Assembly: GCA_963715045.1 (NCBI GenBank)
Contig: CAVQRC010000038.1
Location: 1-64,000, forward strand
Direction: 5' to 3'
Source of the DNA: CAVQRC01 sp963715045
GTDB taxonomy: Bacteria > Planctomycetota > Planctomycetia > Pirellulales > Lacipirellulaceae
Length of the DNA: 64,000 nt
The translations under genes were made by a program, and so were the position numbers. The notes beneath the pieces are model-generated. The model searched no databases, was not told where the DNA came from, and worked only from the letters and a program-made list of their open reading frames with translations. Shown in pieces: positions 1 through 9,292 of this stretch; position 1 is the first letter of the stretch; the number at the start of each line of letters is the position of its first letter.

Positions 1-1020
1 GTGTCGTTGGCGTCCCTGATTTGCCCGAACACGAGCTTGACGGTGGTTGCTCTCTCCGGCCGGGATCTTCAGCCGCAAACTGCCCTCTTCGGTGACGATC
101 CAGACGCAGCCGGCACCTTCGAGCGCCAACGCACGTTGGACTCAGCTTGACCTCGCCTGGCCGTTCTTCTTCTTCTTTTTCTGTTGTGGCACGGATCACT
201 GCGAACTTACCGGGCGGATCCACGGCAGTACGAAGCTCGACCGCTCCCTCCGCCGTATGAGCGACCTGCAGGATCAGATCCTGCTGCCGCGGGCCCAGTT
301 CGATCGTGCGTGTCTGGACGACCAACGCGTCGCCTTCCTGGCCGGGCATTTCCAATACGTCGGTGTCTCCGACCGAATACGAGAACACGACATCGTCGCC
401 GTGATCGTACAGTCCCTTGAAGTGGGCCCAGTCTCGGTCGAGAGGTCCGTAATGGTTGCCGATCTCTGCCGGTGATCCGCGAGTCGTCGAAGCTGTCGGT
501 GCCAGGTCGGGCCCACCCGGGACCCACGGGGCTGGTGAACACGCTCTGGCCGACCGTGCTGGGATGCACCGCGTGCTCGCCATTGAAATTGATGCTCCGC
601 CAATCGATGAATCCGGGGCCCCGCCAGGCGGCCGCAACGCGGAGCGTATCGGTGTCGAAGGTCATGAACGCGCGGCCCGCCGAGATCCCCCGGCCCCTTG
701 TCCAGCCGGGCCGAGATCCCCTTGCAGGCGATGTTGCCGGGAGCCACCTCGAGCGACATCGTGAGAGTCGGACCGTAGTTCATGTCGATCCAGGGCTTGC
801 CGGTCGGCTCGGGGTCAGGCGGCAGGAGTTCCGTGGCCGTGGCCGCAGCGAATGGCAGCAACCATGCGGCGGCACGGTCGGTTGCTGCCGATTGCGCGTG
901 CAGCCGGACCGGCACAATTGCTGCCGTGATCAGGCCGACCATCGCGGCCAGCGGAATTCGGGTGCCGATCGACTGCAGATCGAGGACGAGCTGAGCCACG
1001 AGGTACGCCAGTTGTTTCAA
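1..1020 (-). CDS. Exported protein with DUF6797-like domain, partial and frameshifted
   Basis: Seen: the start at 1020 gives a leader with a hydrophobic core (about residues 22-42, ending near LHAQSAA), then a block with FMTFDTDTLRVAAAW and GFIDWRSINFNGEH around 570-665, and further on GNHYGPLDRDWAHFKGLY around 400-455. These blocks lie in different frames: breaks are needed near 690 (inside a G/C run), near 480, near 140 and near 45. Known: such blocks are typical of planctomycete exported proteins with a DUF6797 domain, usually the front part of large heme-binding or dehydrogenase-like proteins. No catalytic residues can be assigned, so the function is open. The 3' end lies beyond the left edge. 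Because the coding signal returns after every break, I read it as one gene hit by indels, not as non-coding DNA. Confidence 0.55.
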
Positions 1021-1241
1021 AGCGGATGTCCTTCTACGGGTGATTAGAGCGAGCCTTTAAGGTATCCGCACCCGACGTGTTTTCCCATTGCTGCAGGGCA
1101 GTTCGGCGGGTGCAGGCGGGGCTGATCCGCCTCTAGTTCCCTGGATTCCAACCAGAAATGGGATCGCGGAGCAATCTTCCGCGGCTTCCGCACGCGGTTT
1201 GCGGATGTCAGCCCTTCGCCGCGGTGGCAGCCTTGTGACTA

Positions 1242-2052
1242 CTAGCGACTTGCGAAATAGACTGCCAGGAGAATAGGTATCGAAGCCGTGGCCAGCGAGG
1301 CCGCGAACAACGCGTAGGTCGGGACCATCACGCAGCAGCGAGTCCTGACTCCAATCCGGCCGGCCAGTTCGGCTGCAGTGGACGTGTACGTGCGGATCGT
1401 GTCGGAATATTTGGCGATCGCGGCCAGCCCTCCCGCTGCATGGCGGGCGACGTCTGCCCCGTCATCCGTTGTCGTCTGTGTCCGACTCATGCGTTTGACG
1501 AGGTAGCGTATCGAGGTGCCGACGGTCCTACGGTACGTGTAAAGCACCGGTTTTTCCAGCAATCCAAAGGCCTTGGCGACCGCACGTTCGATCACCGGCA
1601 ACATGACGCCTTGGTAGACCTGTTCGACGAGCACACCGGCTGGCGGCAGTCTTGTCTTGCCGAGTTGAAGCTGCTCGTAATCCATGGCAATGCGTCCGGT
1701 CGTCTCCGAATACGATCCGCAGGATGGACTCGAGATTCAGGAGAGCTTGTAGAATGACTCTCAGAACGCCAAGGATCACGCCGAACACGACTGCGAGCAC
1801 GAGGGCATATGCGCAAATGCCGAGCCACGAAGACAGCGTGATCTGAGCGTATTCATGAATGAGAAAACAGCAGATCGTCGCCAACGCGACCAGCAGCAAC
1901 GTTGCCTTGAAAACTCTTCGAACCGCCTCGGGGACGCTGATCAGCTCGGTCAACTGCTGCGTCAGGTCGCCCGTGCGGTATTTCGTGAAGTCGATTGCGG
2001 CGCTTACTGCCTCATCAGGCAAGTCAGCGGGCAGCGGCGTCTTGTCAGGCAT
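1242..2052 (-). CDS. Hypothetical integral membrane protein, one frameshift
   Basis: A protein of about 270 residues of unknown function. The first frame from 2052 has a soluble N-terminus (MPDKTPLPADLPDEAV) and two strong membrane segments (about residues 48-95, around LLLVALATICCFLIHEY and YALVLAVVFGVILGVL). Near 1715 the frame changes; the second part runs through METTGRIA-like codons into MDYEQLQLGKTRLPPAG and ends with one more membrane segment (SLATASIPILLAVYF). Both halves have consistent coding character and no competing frame, so they are best joined. It is divergent from the alcohol dehydrogenase gene starting at 2269, with 216 bases between them that probably hold both promoters. 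I do not recognise the family. Confidence 0.55.
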
Positions 2053-2268
2053 CGCAGTAGGACGCTTTGGATTGCGTGGTTTACGCGAACAGCGACCGGT
2101 AACAGACGGGGGCGAGAGTCCCCACGAAAGTCTAGCTCACGAGAACGCCACTCAGGATCCGGTTTCAGGCCTCCCACGTCCGGGCGACAGCAAAATCGCG
2201 ATGTGGTAGGATCGCCGCCCGCCTGTCTATTTACGCCTTGGTCAAATTAATACGTTTCGCAATCGTTC

Positions 2269-3295
2269 ATGAAAGCCATCCGCCTTGAGGGGCCGAGATC
2301 GCTGCAACACGTCGAGATTCCCGACCCATCGCCGCTGGGACCCGGCCAGGCAATGGTGCGAACGCATCGGATGGGGATCTGCGGTACCGACTACAGCAGC
2401 TACCTCGGCAAGATGCCGTTCTTTGCTTATCCGCGGATTCCGGGGCATGAACTGGGCGTCGAGGTCGTCGACGTCGGGGAAGGGGTGACGAATGTCAGCG
2501 TCGGCGACCGGTGCAGCGTCGAACCGTATCTGAATTGCGGCCGATGCTATGCCTGCCGCAGGGGCAGTTCGAACTGCTGCGTCTCGCTGGATGTCATTGG
2601 CGTGATGTCGGACGGCGGTTTGTGTGAGCGATTCGTGATCCGGGCCGATAAGCTGCATCCTTCGCCGACGCTGGCGTACGAACAACTGGCTCTTGTCGAA
2701 ACGCTGGCCATCGGTTGCCACGCCTGCGACCGGGGAGCTCCGCAGCAGGCGATCAGGTGCTGATCATCGGTGCCGGTCCGATCGGGTTAGCGACGCTGGA
2801 GTTCGTCCGCCTGACCGGTGCGACGATCACGGTGATGGACCTGGTCGAATCGCGACTCGCGTTCTGTCGCGGGCGAGATGGGGTTCCTCATACGGTCCAG
2901 TCAGCGGGGACGGAAGCGAGCTCGAGCAACTCCGCGAGATCACCGGCGGCGAGATGTACGCGGTCGTGTTCGACGCGACCGGCAGCAGCCACTCGATGTC
3001 GATGGCCCTGCAGTTCGTGGCTCACACCGGGCACGCTCGTGTACGTGGGACTGACGCGGGATGAAGTGACGTTTCCGCATCCGGTCACTGCACAAGCCGG
3101 AGCTGACGATCAAGAGGCTCTCGAAACGCCCTGCCGGCGGACTTCACGCGAATCATCGATCTGATCGAGGCCGGCACGATCGATACGGACCCCTGGATTA
3201 CGCACCGCACGAGCTTCGCCCATGTTGTGGAGGAATTCGAGTCATTCACCGATCCCGCCTCGGGTGTGATCAAGGCCATGGTCGAAGTTACGTGA
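2269..3295 (+). CDS. Zinc-dependent medium-chain alcohol dehydrogenase, frameshifted
   Basis: Oxidises a sugar acid or polyol with NAD(P). The N-terminal catalytic domain shows MGICGTDYSSY (catalytic-zinc cysteine), GHELGVEVVDVG, and the structural zinc loop CGRCYACRRGSSNCC (about residues 90-110). The Rossmann part shows VLIIGAGPIGLATLEFVRL at about 2757-2813. The frame must change near 2745, 2905, 3035, 3090 and 3125; after the last change the tail reads ITHRTSFAHVVEEFESFTDP to the stop at 3293-3295. Total length about 340 residues is normal for the family. The closest type by eye is the L-idonate/L-gulonate/L-galactonate dehydrogenase group. The next gene on the same strand is a tagaturonate epimerase, so an L-gulonate or L-galactonate 5-dehydrogenase role is a reasonable inference, but the substrate is not proven. 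Confidence 0.75.
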
Positions 3296-3298
3296 TAG

Positions 3299-3362
3299 GC
3301 AGATGGGGGAATGGGCGGATAGGTGAATGGGCGGATAGGGGATTGGGCGGGTAGGGGATTGG
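3299..3362. repeat. G-rich short-period intergenic repeat (GGGCGGATAGG type)
   Basis: After the dehydrogenase stop the DNA repeats units such as GAATGGGCGGATAGG and GATTGGGCGGGTAGG. A near-identical opening stretch (GCAGATGGGGGAATGGGCG) recurs at 44785-44804, and a related sequence in the opposite orientation lies at 52657-52732. It is a dispersed, low-complexity intergenic repeat. Confidence 0.75.
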
Positions 3363-3485
3363 GGAGCGTTTGCCGTTCATGCCCCACAACGATCCGAGGT
3401 GATGACACACCTCAGAGATGTTTTCAGAAGAGCAAGATTCTTCAGGTGGCTGTTGCAGGGTTACCTGTGGGTCGCCCGGATCGGA

Positions 3486-3504
3486 CACGCTCGCACCGAG
3501 CGTG
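3486..3504. other. Small perfect hairpin between dehydrogenase and epimerase genes
   Basis: CACGCTCG and CGAGCGTG pair perfectly around a 3-base loop. No U-run follows on either strand, so this is not a standard terminator; it may be an RNA-processing or mRNA-stability site in the roughly 250-base spacer between two codirectional genes. Confidence 0.35.
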
Positions 3505-3549
3505 CCAGCGATACACAAGGCTTCCCAGCACCACGAGGATCCATCCGCC

Positions 3550-4826
3550 ATGACTCGTCTGCCACCATGTGTCACGCTCGGTCTCGCACCCAGCTTCGGA
3601 TTCGGTGATCGGATCGGTCTGGCCACGCCGGGCCATGTCGAGGCAATGAAGCGATCGGGCAGTGGCATCCAGCCGATCTTTCCGCAGCAGTCGATTCGTG
3701 AGATGACGCGGACCGGCCGCTCGCCCGGGCAGGTCATTCACGACGCCATGCAGGGGGCCCAATCCGTCGGCTGGACAGGGCCCAGCGGCGCGGATGCCGA
3801 TCACCTGAAAACGCCCGAAGACGTTGATGTCACCGCCGCCGCCGGCTTCACGTTCTTCACGATCGATCCCTCCGACGAAGTCGATCAACAGGCGGATGAT
3901 TACGAAGAAGCGACGATTCGGGAGAAGTTCGAGGTAGTACGAGGCTGCGTGCCGTGGTTCGAGAGTTACCTGGGCCGCCGGATCAAGCTGTCGACAGGAA
4001 GCTCCGTCGAGTTCAGTGACGAAGCCTGCCTGCGGGCAGCGGTCAAGTACGGCCGGGCCATTCGCCGGGCGCTCGATCTGGCGACCCACATCCGACGTGT
4101 CAACGAATCCGCCGGTCGCGACTACGAAATCGAATTATCGGTTGATGAGACGGACCAGCCGACCACGCTCGTCGAGCACACCATCATTGCCGATCAGTGT
4201 CTGCAATCCGGGATGAAGCTCGTGAGCCTGGCGCCGAGGTTCATTGGAGAACTTCGAAAAGGGTGTCGATTACAAGGGCGACTTGACCACGCTGGAGGCT
4301 TCGCTCAACGATCACGCCGCGATCGCCCAGCTGCTGGGTCCGTACAAGCTGAGTCTGCACTCCGGATCCGACAAGCTCTCGATGTATCCTGCCCTCGCCC
4401 GGGCGACGAAGGGCCGTTTTCATGTCAAGACGGCAGGCACGAGCTACCTCGAAGCGCTCCGCGTAGTGGCCCGACACGACGAATCACTATTCCGGCGAAT
4501 CGTGCAGTTCGCGCGTGAACACTACGACGTCGACAAGGCCACGTATCATGTGTCGGCGACCAACGCGGCGGTTCCGCCCGGCGACGTGCCTCGACGCGAC
4601 CCGCCTGGAGCAGACGTATCTTCAGCGGTGGCAGGACACGCCCGACGGGCTCGGGTTTACCGAGCCCGGCCGGCAGATCCTGCACTGTACGTTTGGTTCC
4701 ACACTGACCGACCCGGAGCTTGGCCCCACGATTCGAACTCTCCTCGAGGACCATGCCGACACGTATACGGAAGTCCTCGCCGACCACTTCAGCCGGCACC
4801 TGGCCGCCCTCACCACCGGATTGTAG
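3550..4826 (+). CDS. uxaE: Tagaturonate epimerase family protein (UxaE), two frameshifts
   Basis: Predicted to interconvert D-tagaturonate and D-fructuronate in hexuronate breakdown. I recognise the UxaE family from the N-terminus (FGFGDRIGLATPGHVEAM), the PIFPQQSIREMTRTGRSP block and the downstream HSGSDKLSMYP, HVKTAGTSYLEALR and GFTEPGRQILHCTFG blocks. The frame changes near 4245 (after SLAPRFIGE) and near 4570 (after NAAVPPGD); the tail ends at 4826. Total length is about 425 residues, close to the family. I chose the ATG at 3550 because the family N-terminus begins just there, and an upstream in-frame ATG at 3418 would add 44 residues of unlikely composition. The dehydrogenase upstream would supply tagaturonate or fructuronate, which supports a joint uronate role. 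The identification rests on motif memory, not on a search. Confidence 0.72.
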
Positions 4827-4847
4827 AAGCCGATGCAAAACGCTTCA

Positions 4848-4885
4848 TACATCTCCGTGTCTCGTGGCTCCGTGAGCAATCACTT
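4848..4885. repeat. Inverted copy of the GGCTCACGGAG/ACACAGAG repeat
   Basis: CATCTCCGTGTCTCGTGGC followed by TCCGTGAGC is the reverse-complement form of the repeat found at 4981-5030. Together they make a large imperfect inverted pair in the 200-base gap between the convergent uxaE and phosphatase genes. Confidence 0.5.
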
Positions 4886-4980
4886 CTTCGATCGAACGTC
4901 CTAGATCAGCGGGCGGGGCGTAGACGTTGCCGAGCGTAACGCTTCCCCGACGTCGTCCTGATCCGCTGTGTCCTTTTGAT

Positions 4981-5030
4981 CGATCTCGTTTCGGGCTCAC
5001 AGAGGCACAAAGACACACAGAGGGAATCAC
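4981..5030. repeat. Dispersed intergenic repeat, copy A
   Basis: A 50-base element containing GGGCTCACAGAGGCAC and CAGAGGGAATCAC. It matches 44 of 50 bases with copy B at 7513-7562. It directly abuts and overlaps the stop codon of the phosphatase-heme gene, so it may help end transcription of the two convergent genes. Confidence 0.75.
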
Positions 5031-6019
5031 TTTTCACTCAGCGGAATGTCACGAAACTGTTCGTGGCATGCCTGGCAATTCGCGGAGATTCTGCCTGACG
5101 ACAACTGCACGGTCTCCGGAGCCTCCGCCTCGTCGGTGGTCGGCGTCCACGCCCGCAACGCATCCTCAAGCTCCCGAGAGGCGGTCTCCGACTTTCGTAA
5201 GTATTCCCGGAACTCCTCGGGTTTCTCCTGAGCGTTGTCGGTACGGAGCAGTTCCACGAAGTGCTCCCGCATCAGCAAGGCCACGTGTGCCGGGTCCAGG
5301 TCGGGATGATCCGGGGGCGACCGCCATCCGGCCTCCGCGATCAACTTCAGGTGGTCGTGCGTCTGCCCGATGGCCACCATCGCTTCAGCCATCGGCGGGA
5401 CCTCGGCCGACTCGCGGAAATCGACTTCCAGCTTGTTCAATAGAGCCACTTCAAGCGGTTTCACTGCTCGTGCCGACTCGTAGAGGCCGCGGTAGCTGGC
5501 ACTTGTTCCTGCCAGTTCAAGAATCGCCACGCTCTTCGATACAGGAATCAACCCCGCCGCCACGCAAGCGACGCTCGCGGCCGCCGGACTGCGGTGTTTG
5601 CCATGGTGACAGTGAATGTAGATGGGCCCCTCCAACTCGCGGATTGCTTTTGCCAGTTCCTTCACGCGTTCAATCGGAACGCCGTCGTACCCATGCGGCA
5701 GATGGATGTAGCGTAGCCCGTATTTGCTTGCGGTTTCCACGTCTGGCTGCATGCCATCGACACTGATGACGGTCTTGACTCCCAGCGACTTCAGTTCTTC
5801 AAACGCCTCGTCAGTTTCGGGGAGTCCGCCGGAGATCACCTTCGCATGCACCCGTACCGGATTGGGCAGGTGCCTGGCATCGATTCGATGCGGTGTCTGC
5901 GACCGGTCGGCGCTGCTCGGTGCGGTCGCATCCCGATCGGGTTTGTAGGCCCGGGGAACGACATGGGCTTGCGAACAGCATATCGACATCAGCGAGATAA
6001 AGGCGATCACTCTGGACAT
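5027..6019 (-). CDS. Exported dual-specificity-type phosphatase fused to a c-type heme motif
   Basis: A 330-residue protein in one frame. A short signal peptide (residues 1 to about 20, IAFISLMSICCSQAH) sends it to the periplasm. Residues about 55-185 form a tyrosine/dual-specificity phosphatase-like domain: VISGGLPETDEAFEELKSLG at its start and the P-loop IHCHHGKHRSP, giving C137-x5-R143. At the C-terminus, CQACH (315-319) is a CxxCH heme-attachment motif, followed by EQFRDIPLSEK and the stop. Between them (about 190-300) is a mostly helical region compatible with a cytochrome c'-like bundle, but this is inference. Phosphatase and heme in one exported polypeptide is unusual; substrate and redox role are unknown. 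The gene is convergent with uxaE. Confidence 0.8.
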   Translation of the reverse strand: MSRVIAFISLMSICCSQAHVVPRAYKPDRDATAPSSADRSQTPHRIDARHLPNPVRVHAKVISGGLPETDEAFEELKSLGVKTVISVDGMQPDVETASKYGLRYIHLPHGYDGVPIERVKELAKAIRELEGPIYIHCHHGKHRSPAAASVACVAAGLIPVSKSVAILELAGTSASYRGLYESARAVKPLEVALLNKLEVDFRESAEVPPMAEAMVAIGQTHDHLKLIAEAGWRSPPDHPDLDPAHVALLMREHFVELLRTDNAQEKPEEFREYLRKSETASRELEDALRAWTPTTDEAEAPETVQLSSGRISANCQACHEQFRDIPLSEK

Positions 6020-6177
6020 CCGCTAGCCTCTCGGTTGACGACACCATACCGGCGACACGTTAGCGATTGTATATCGATATAATTGATGGGAAACTCCCGA
6101 ATCCCGCGTGATCCTCTTCGGCTATGGAGTTGTGCTGCAATGCAAGCAGAGCATCGTACGGCAGGACGGGCAACGAT

Positions 6178-7502
6178 ATGAATCGCTGGCAGGAAATATC
6201 CGTGAATCCTCTTCGAATTCTGACCCTTGGGGCGGTCCTGTGCGGAAGCCTTGCGAGCCTGACGTCGCGCAGCTACAGGGCGACGATGCCGCCGCCCATC
6301 GAAGGCGGGCTCAGACGGCTGTCGGTCAGTTGCTTGATCAGCTTGAACGACAGAACGCTGGCGAGGAGCGTTTCAAGGATGCCTGGTGCCGGACTCTCAA
6401 AGAGATCGTCGAGCTGGGACCTGACGCGGTACCCGAGCTCATTGCCGAACTCGACGCGACCGATAACGACATGATGCTTCGCTGTCTGGGCTTCACGCTC
6501 CGCGCGATCGGCGACAGGCGAGCGGTTCCAGCCCTGATTCGCAGCATCCCCAGAACGCTGCGGCCTCCGGGGTCTGATATGGGGCTTCGAGCCAAGGACC
6601 CGGAGCTGGCCGCATTCGCCCAACGCCACGATCTGGGTGACTCAGCAAACGATTACTATTCATTCGGGCGACCGGTTCGCGAGATCATGGGAGCCCTGCA
6701 TCAACTCACGAATCACGACTTCGCTGATGACGAGTTGTTTCACATCTTTCTGGACGGACTCCCCACGCAACGCCGGATGCGGCAGAAGTTGTTTTACCGC
6801 ACGGCCGAGGAGTGGGCAGGATGGTGGGAAGTGAACTGGGAGCAGTTTGTGAAAGACGAAGCTTACGCGCAAGTGGAACTCGGCGCGATGAAGCTGGAGG
6901 CATCTCAACCACTTCCGCCCACCACTCGTTTCAAGACGACCGGCGGAGGGAGCAATTGGGTCCTGGAGTCTGTCTGGCATCCGGTCGCCCACGTGTGCTT
7001 CTACGACCTGGACACGGGCCGCGCCGGCCGGTTGCCGGAAAGATGGCACAATGCCCAACCGATCGCCCCGCACCTCGACGACATCGCCGCCTGGGCAGCC
7101 GATGAAGGTTTCGACCTGATGGGCACGGATTACGTCGCCGCCGATGGTGAGCACGTCCGCGCGGTGCAGACGCTCGAACTCGACACCTGGGAACTCGGTC
7201 CCGAGCGGTGGAAGACCGAGGTGAAGGGGATCACGCTCAAGTCACTACAGCAGGAAGGTCGCCACACCGAGGGGCTCCTCCTGCACTACGACCGGGAGCG
7301 GAAACAAATCGACGCGGAGGGAATCGCCTCGTTTCTGTTCGTCACCCGGGAAGGAACGCCCGGGCTGCTGTTTATCGGGATCGAGGTCAAGGACGACAGC
7401 CTCCAGCCGGGAGGCGTGTACGACGGGGACAACGAGCTCAATCCGGTCGCGTTTCGCAAGGGTCGGCGATTCGGATTCAAGTTCTTCGAAGTGGCCCCGT
7501 AG
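6178..7502 (+). CDS. Exported protein with HEAT-like repeats, one frameshift
   Basis: The start at 6178 gives a signal-like leader (PLRILTLGAVLCGSLASLT). The frame changes near 6300, after which the rest is open to 7502. Residues about 70-130 contain HEAT/PBS-lyase-like repeat character (LGPDAVPELIAELDATDND, then AIGDRRAVPALIRSI). The remainder (about 130-440) has no family I recognise; it is rich in aromatic residues and looks like a globular domain. It is likely a periplasmic binding or scaffold protein. The leader is in one frame and the body in another, so either one base has been lost or gained near 6300 or the real start differs; the good leader favours the first. It is convergent with the GH130 gene ending at 7841. 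Confidence 0.6.
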
Positions 7503-7840
7503 CACTCTTGTTCGACCTCGTTTTGGGCTCACGGAGGCACGGAGACACAGAGAGGGAATCACAGCTCGCCAAGACAGGTTCGCGTGTTACATCACTTTGC
7601 ACTCAGCGGAATGTACGAAACTGCGCACGCCGAAACATGGTTCCGACAAGAGCCGCAACCAGCACCGAGGCCTCTGGTTCCGATGCCGCCCTGCTATTTG
7701 CGAGAGTACGAGATCGTTCCCTCGAGATCCAACCAAACGTACCACGGCTGGATCGGCAAATCGTCGTCTCCAAACTCTCCTTCACAGCAGCGGAGACTTC
7801 AATGGCCCGCTTGCATGCTCAAACCGGCCGGCCTGCCGTG
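7503..7840. other. Gene-free stretch holding repeat copy B and a duplicated gene tail
   Basis: 7513-7562 is copy B of the dispersed repeat (44 of 50 identical to 4981-5030). About 30 bases further on, 7592-7623 repeats the last 30-odd bases of the phosphatase-heme gene (CACTCAGCGGAATGT, then ACGAAACTG), but without the CxxCH codons. The rest, 7624-7840, shows no convincing coding or structural signal. Confidence 0.6.
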
Positions 7841-9292
7841 CTACACCGGTTCCATGGCGGACAGCAGGTGCTTCATCGAGATCGTGCCGAACGTCGTGGC
7901 ATAATCGGACATGGCGTAGGGGAGAATCAACTTACCTCGATGCACCACGGCGCCACAGCTGTAGACGACGTTCGGGACATAGCCTTCACGTTCCTCTTCA
8001 TTGGGAGTCAGCAGCGGCTGCTTCAGCCGGCCGATCAATCGCGAGGGGTCGTCCCGATCGAGCAGGAACGCGCCAATGGAGTATTTCCGCATGGGGCCGA
8101 CACCATGGCTGAGAACCAACCAACCGGCATCGGTTTCAATCGGCGAGCCGCAGTTCCCTATCTGGACAAATTCCCAGGGGAACGTCGGTTTCGAGATGAT
8201 TTCCTTCGTGTACCAGAAATGCAGCAGGTCCGAGTACATCAGGAAGATGTTCTCGCCGTCCTGACGTGACAGCATCGCATACTGCCCTCCGACCTTTCTG
8301 GGGAACAGGGCCAGCCCTTTATTGGCGACCGCGGGTCCGTTGAGGGTGTGCATTTTGAAGCGAAGAAAGTCTGCGGTTTCCAGCAGTTGTGGCAGAACCA
8401 TCTTGCCGTCGTAAGCGGTGTATGTGGCGTAGTACAGCGGCGCACCGTGCTCTTGCTGGAACTCGACGAAGCGGGCATCCTCAATGCCGTTCGTCTCGGT
8501 CGGACCGAAGGGAAAGATAAGCCGCTCCGACAGGCCGTGCTCCGGCAGGTAGGTGATCTCGTAGTTCGATTTGGCCAGGGCCACGATCTCCTTGGCCAGC
8601 ACCACACACTCCTGCCGCTGAGCCCGGTTTTCGCGGAGGGTAAGTTGCAGGGCGGACTCGAGCTGGTCCAGCGTGAACTGCGGTTTCAGTCGCGACAGCA
8701 CATGTTCGCTGAAATCGTTCCCCAGACCCAGTTCGACCAGCTTTCTGCGAAACAACTCCTGTTCGTAGCGGGCGTCGGGAACGACTTGCGGCGTGGTGAC
8801 GAACCGCGTCGGCTCATCAATCGTGATGTGGCCTGCCGCGTCCACCGCGCCAGAGCGAAAGGTGATCGAAGAGATGTGGCCTTCGCCGATCGCGCGGAGA
8901 CTCAATACGAATCGTCGCGAGCCGGTTGCCAGGCCAGCCTGGTTCGGATGCCAGACGATCGAAGGGTTGAACAACGCGGCCGACTCGAGGGCGTATTCCT
9001 GCGTGAAGTAGGCCCCGATGAGCAGCCGTCGATTCTCGCTGAGCGAGGTGTCTGTGAGTAAGTAACCTCGGACCGCTTCGAATCGATTCAGGAAGAAGTC
9101 CCGCGGCTGCAGATGTCGGCCGTGGAATTCTTCCAACACGTCCCGCAACAGCGCATCGACTTCCGCTGGCGAGAGGGTCGCCAGGCGGGCGATGATCCGC
9201 AGCTTTCGCGCGTCGCCCGGCGGGTCGAAAGGGCGGAGGACGACGCGCCTCATATTCGGCGAGAGGACGATTCCTGTGCGTTCAAGTTGCAT
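7841..9292 (-). CDS. GH130 family glycoside phosphorylase
   Basis: An intact 483-residue protein. GH130 enzymes cleave beta-mannosides with phosphate, giving mannose-1-phosphate. Seen: the five-bladed propeller motifs of the family, including NPSIVWHP, TNGIEDARFVEF (the conserved Asp of the ED(P/A)R motif acts as proton donor in known members), ATYTAYDG, ALFPRKVGGQYAML and GSPIETDAGWLVLSHG. An N-terminal extension of about 100 residues precedes the propeller, as in the longer GH130 members. The start overlaps the end of the GT4 gene by 11 bases, implying translational coupling. The GT4 gene and a second GH130 gene lie directly upstream on the same strand. The exact acceptor sugar cannot be read from sequence. 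Confidence 0.85.
   Translation of the reverse strand: MQLERTGIVLSPNMRRVVLRPFDPPGDARKLRIIARLATLSPAEVDALLRDVLEEFHGRHLQPRDFFLNRFEAVRGYLLTDTSLSENRRLLIGAYFTQEYALESAALFNPSIVWHPNQAGLATGSRRFVLSLRAIGEGHISSITFRSGAVDAAGHITIDEPTRFVTTPQVVPDARYEQELFRRKLVELGLGNDFSEHVLSRLKPQFTLDQLESALQLTLRENRAQRQECVVLAKEIVALAKSNYEITYLPEHGLSERLIFPFGPTETNGIEDARFVEFQQEHGAPLYYATYTAYDGKMVLPQLLETADFLRFKMHTLNGPAVANKGLALFPRKVGGQYAMLSRQDGENIFLMYSDLLHFWYTKEIISKPTFPWEFVQIGNCGSPIETDAGWLVLSHGVGPMRKYSIGAFLLDRDDPSRLIGRLKQPLLTPNEEEREGYVPNVVYSCGAVVHRGKLILPYAMSDYATTFGTISMKHLLSAMEPV

Noticed and set aside
2269..3295. Programmed frameshifting in the dehydrogenase and other broken genes
   Set aside because: Breaks are many, at variable positions and in both directions, without slippery heptamers and downstream structures that recur. 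Sequence indels explain them more simply.
7208..8269. Plus-strand frame of 353 codons running past the HEAT-like gene into the GH130 gene
   Set aside because: It is in a shadow frame of two well-supported genes, is rich in R, G and A and has no recognisable motif.
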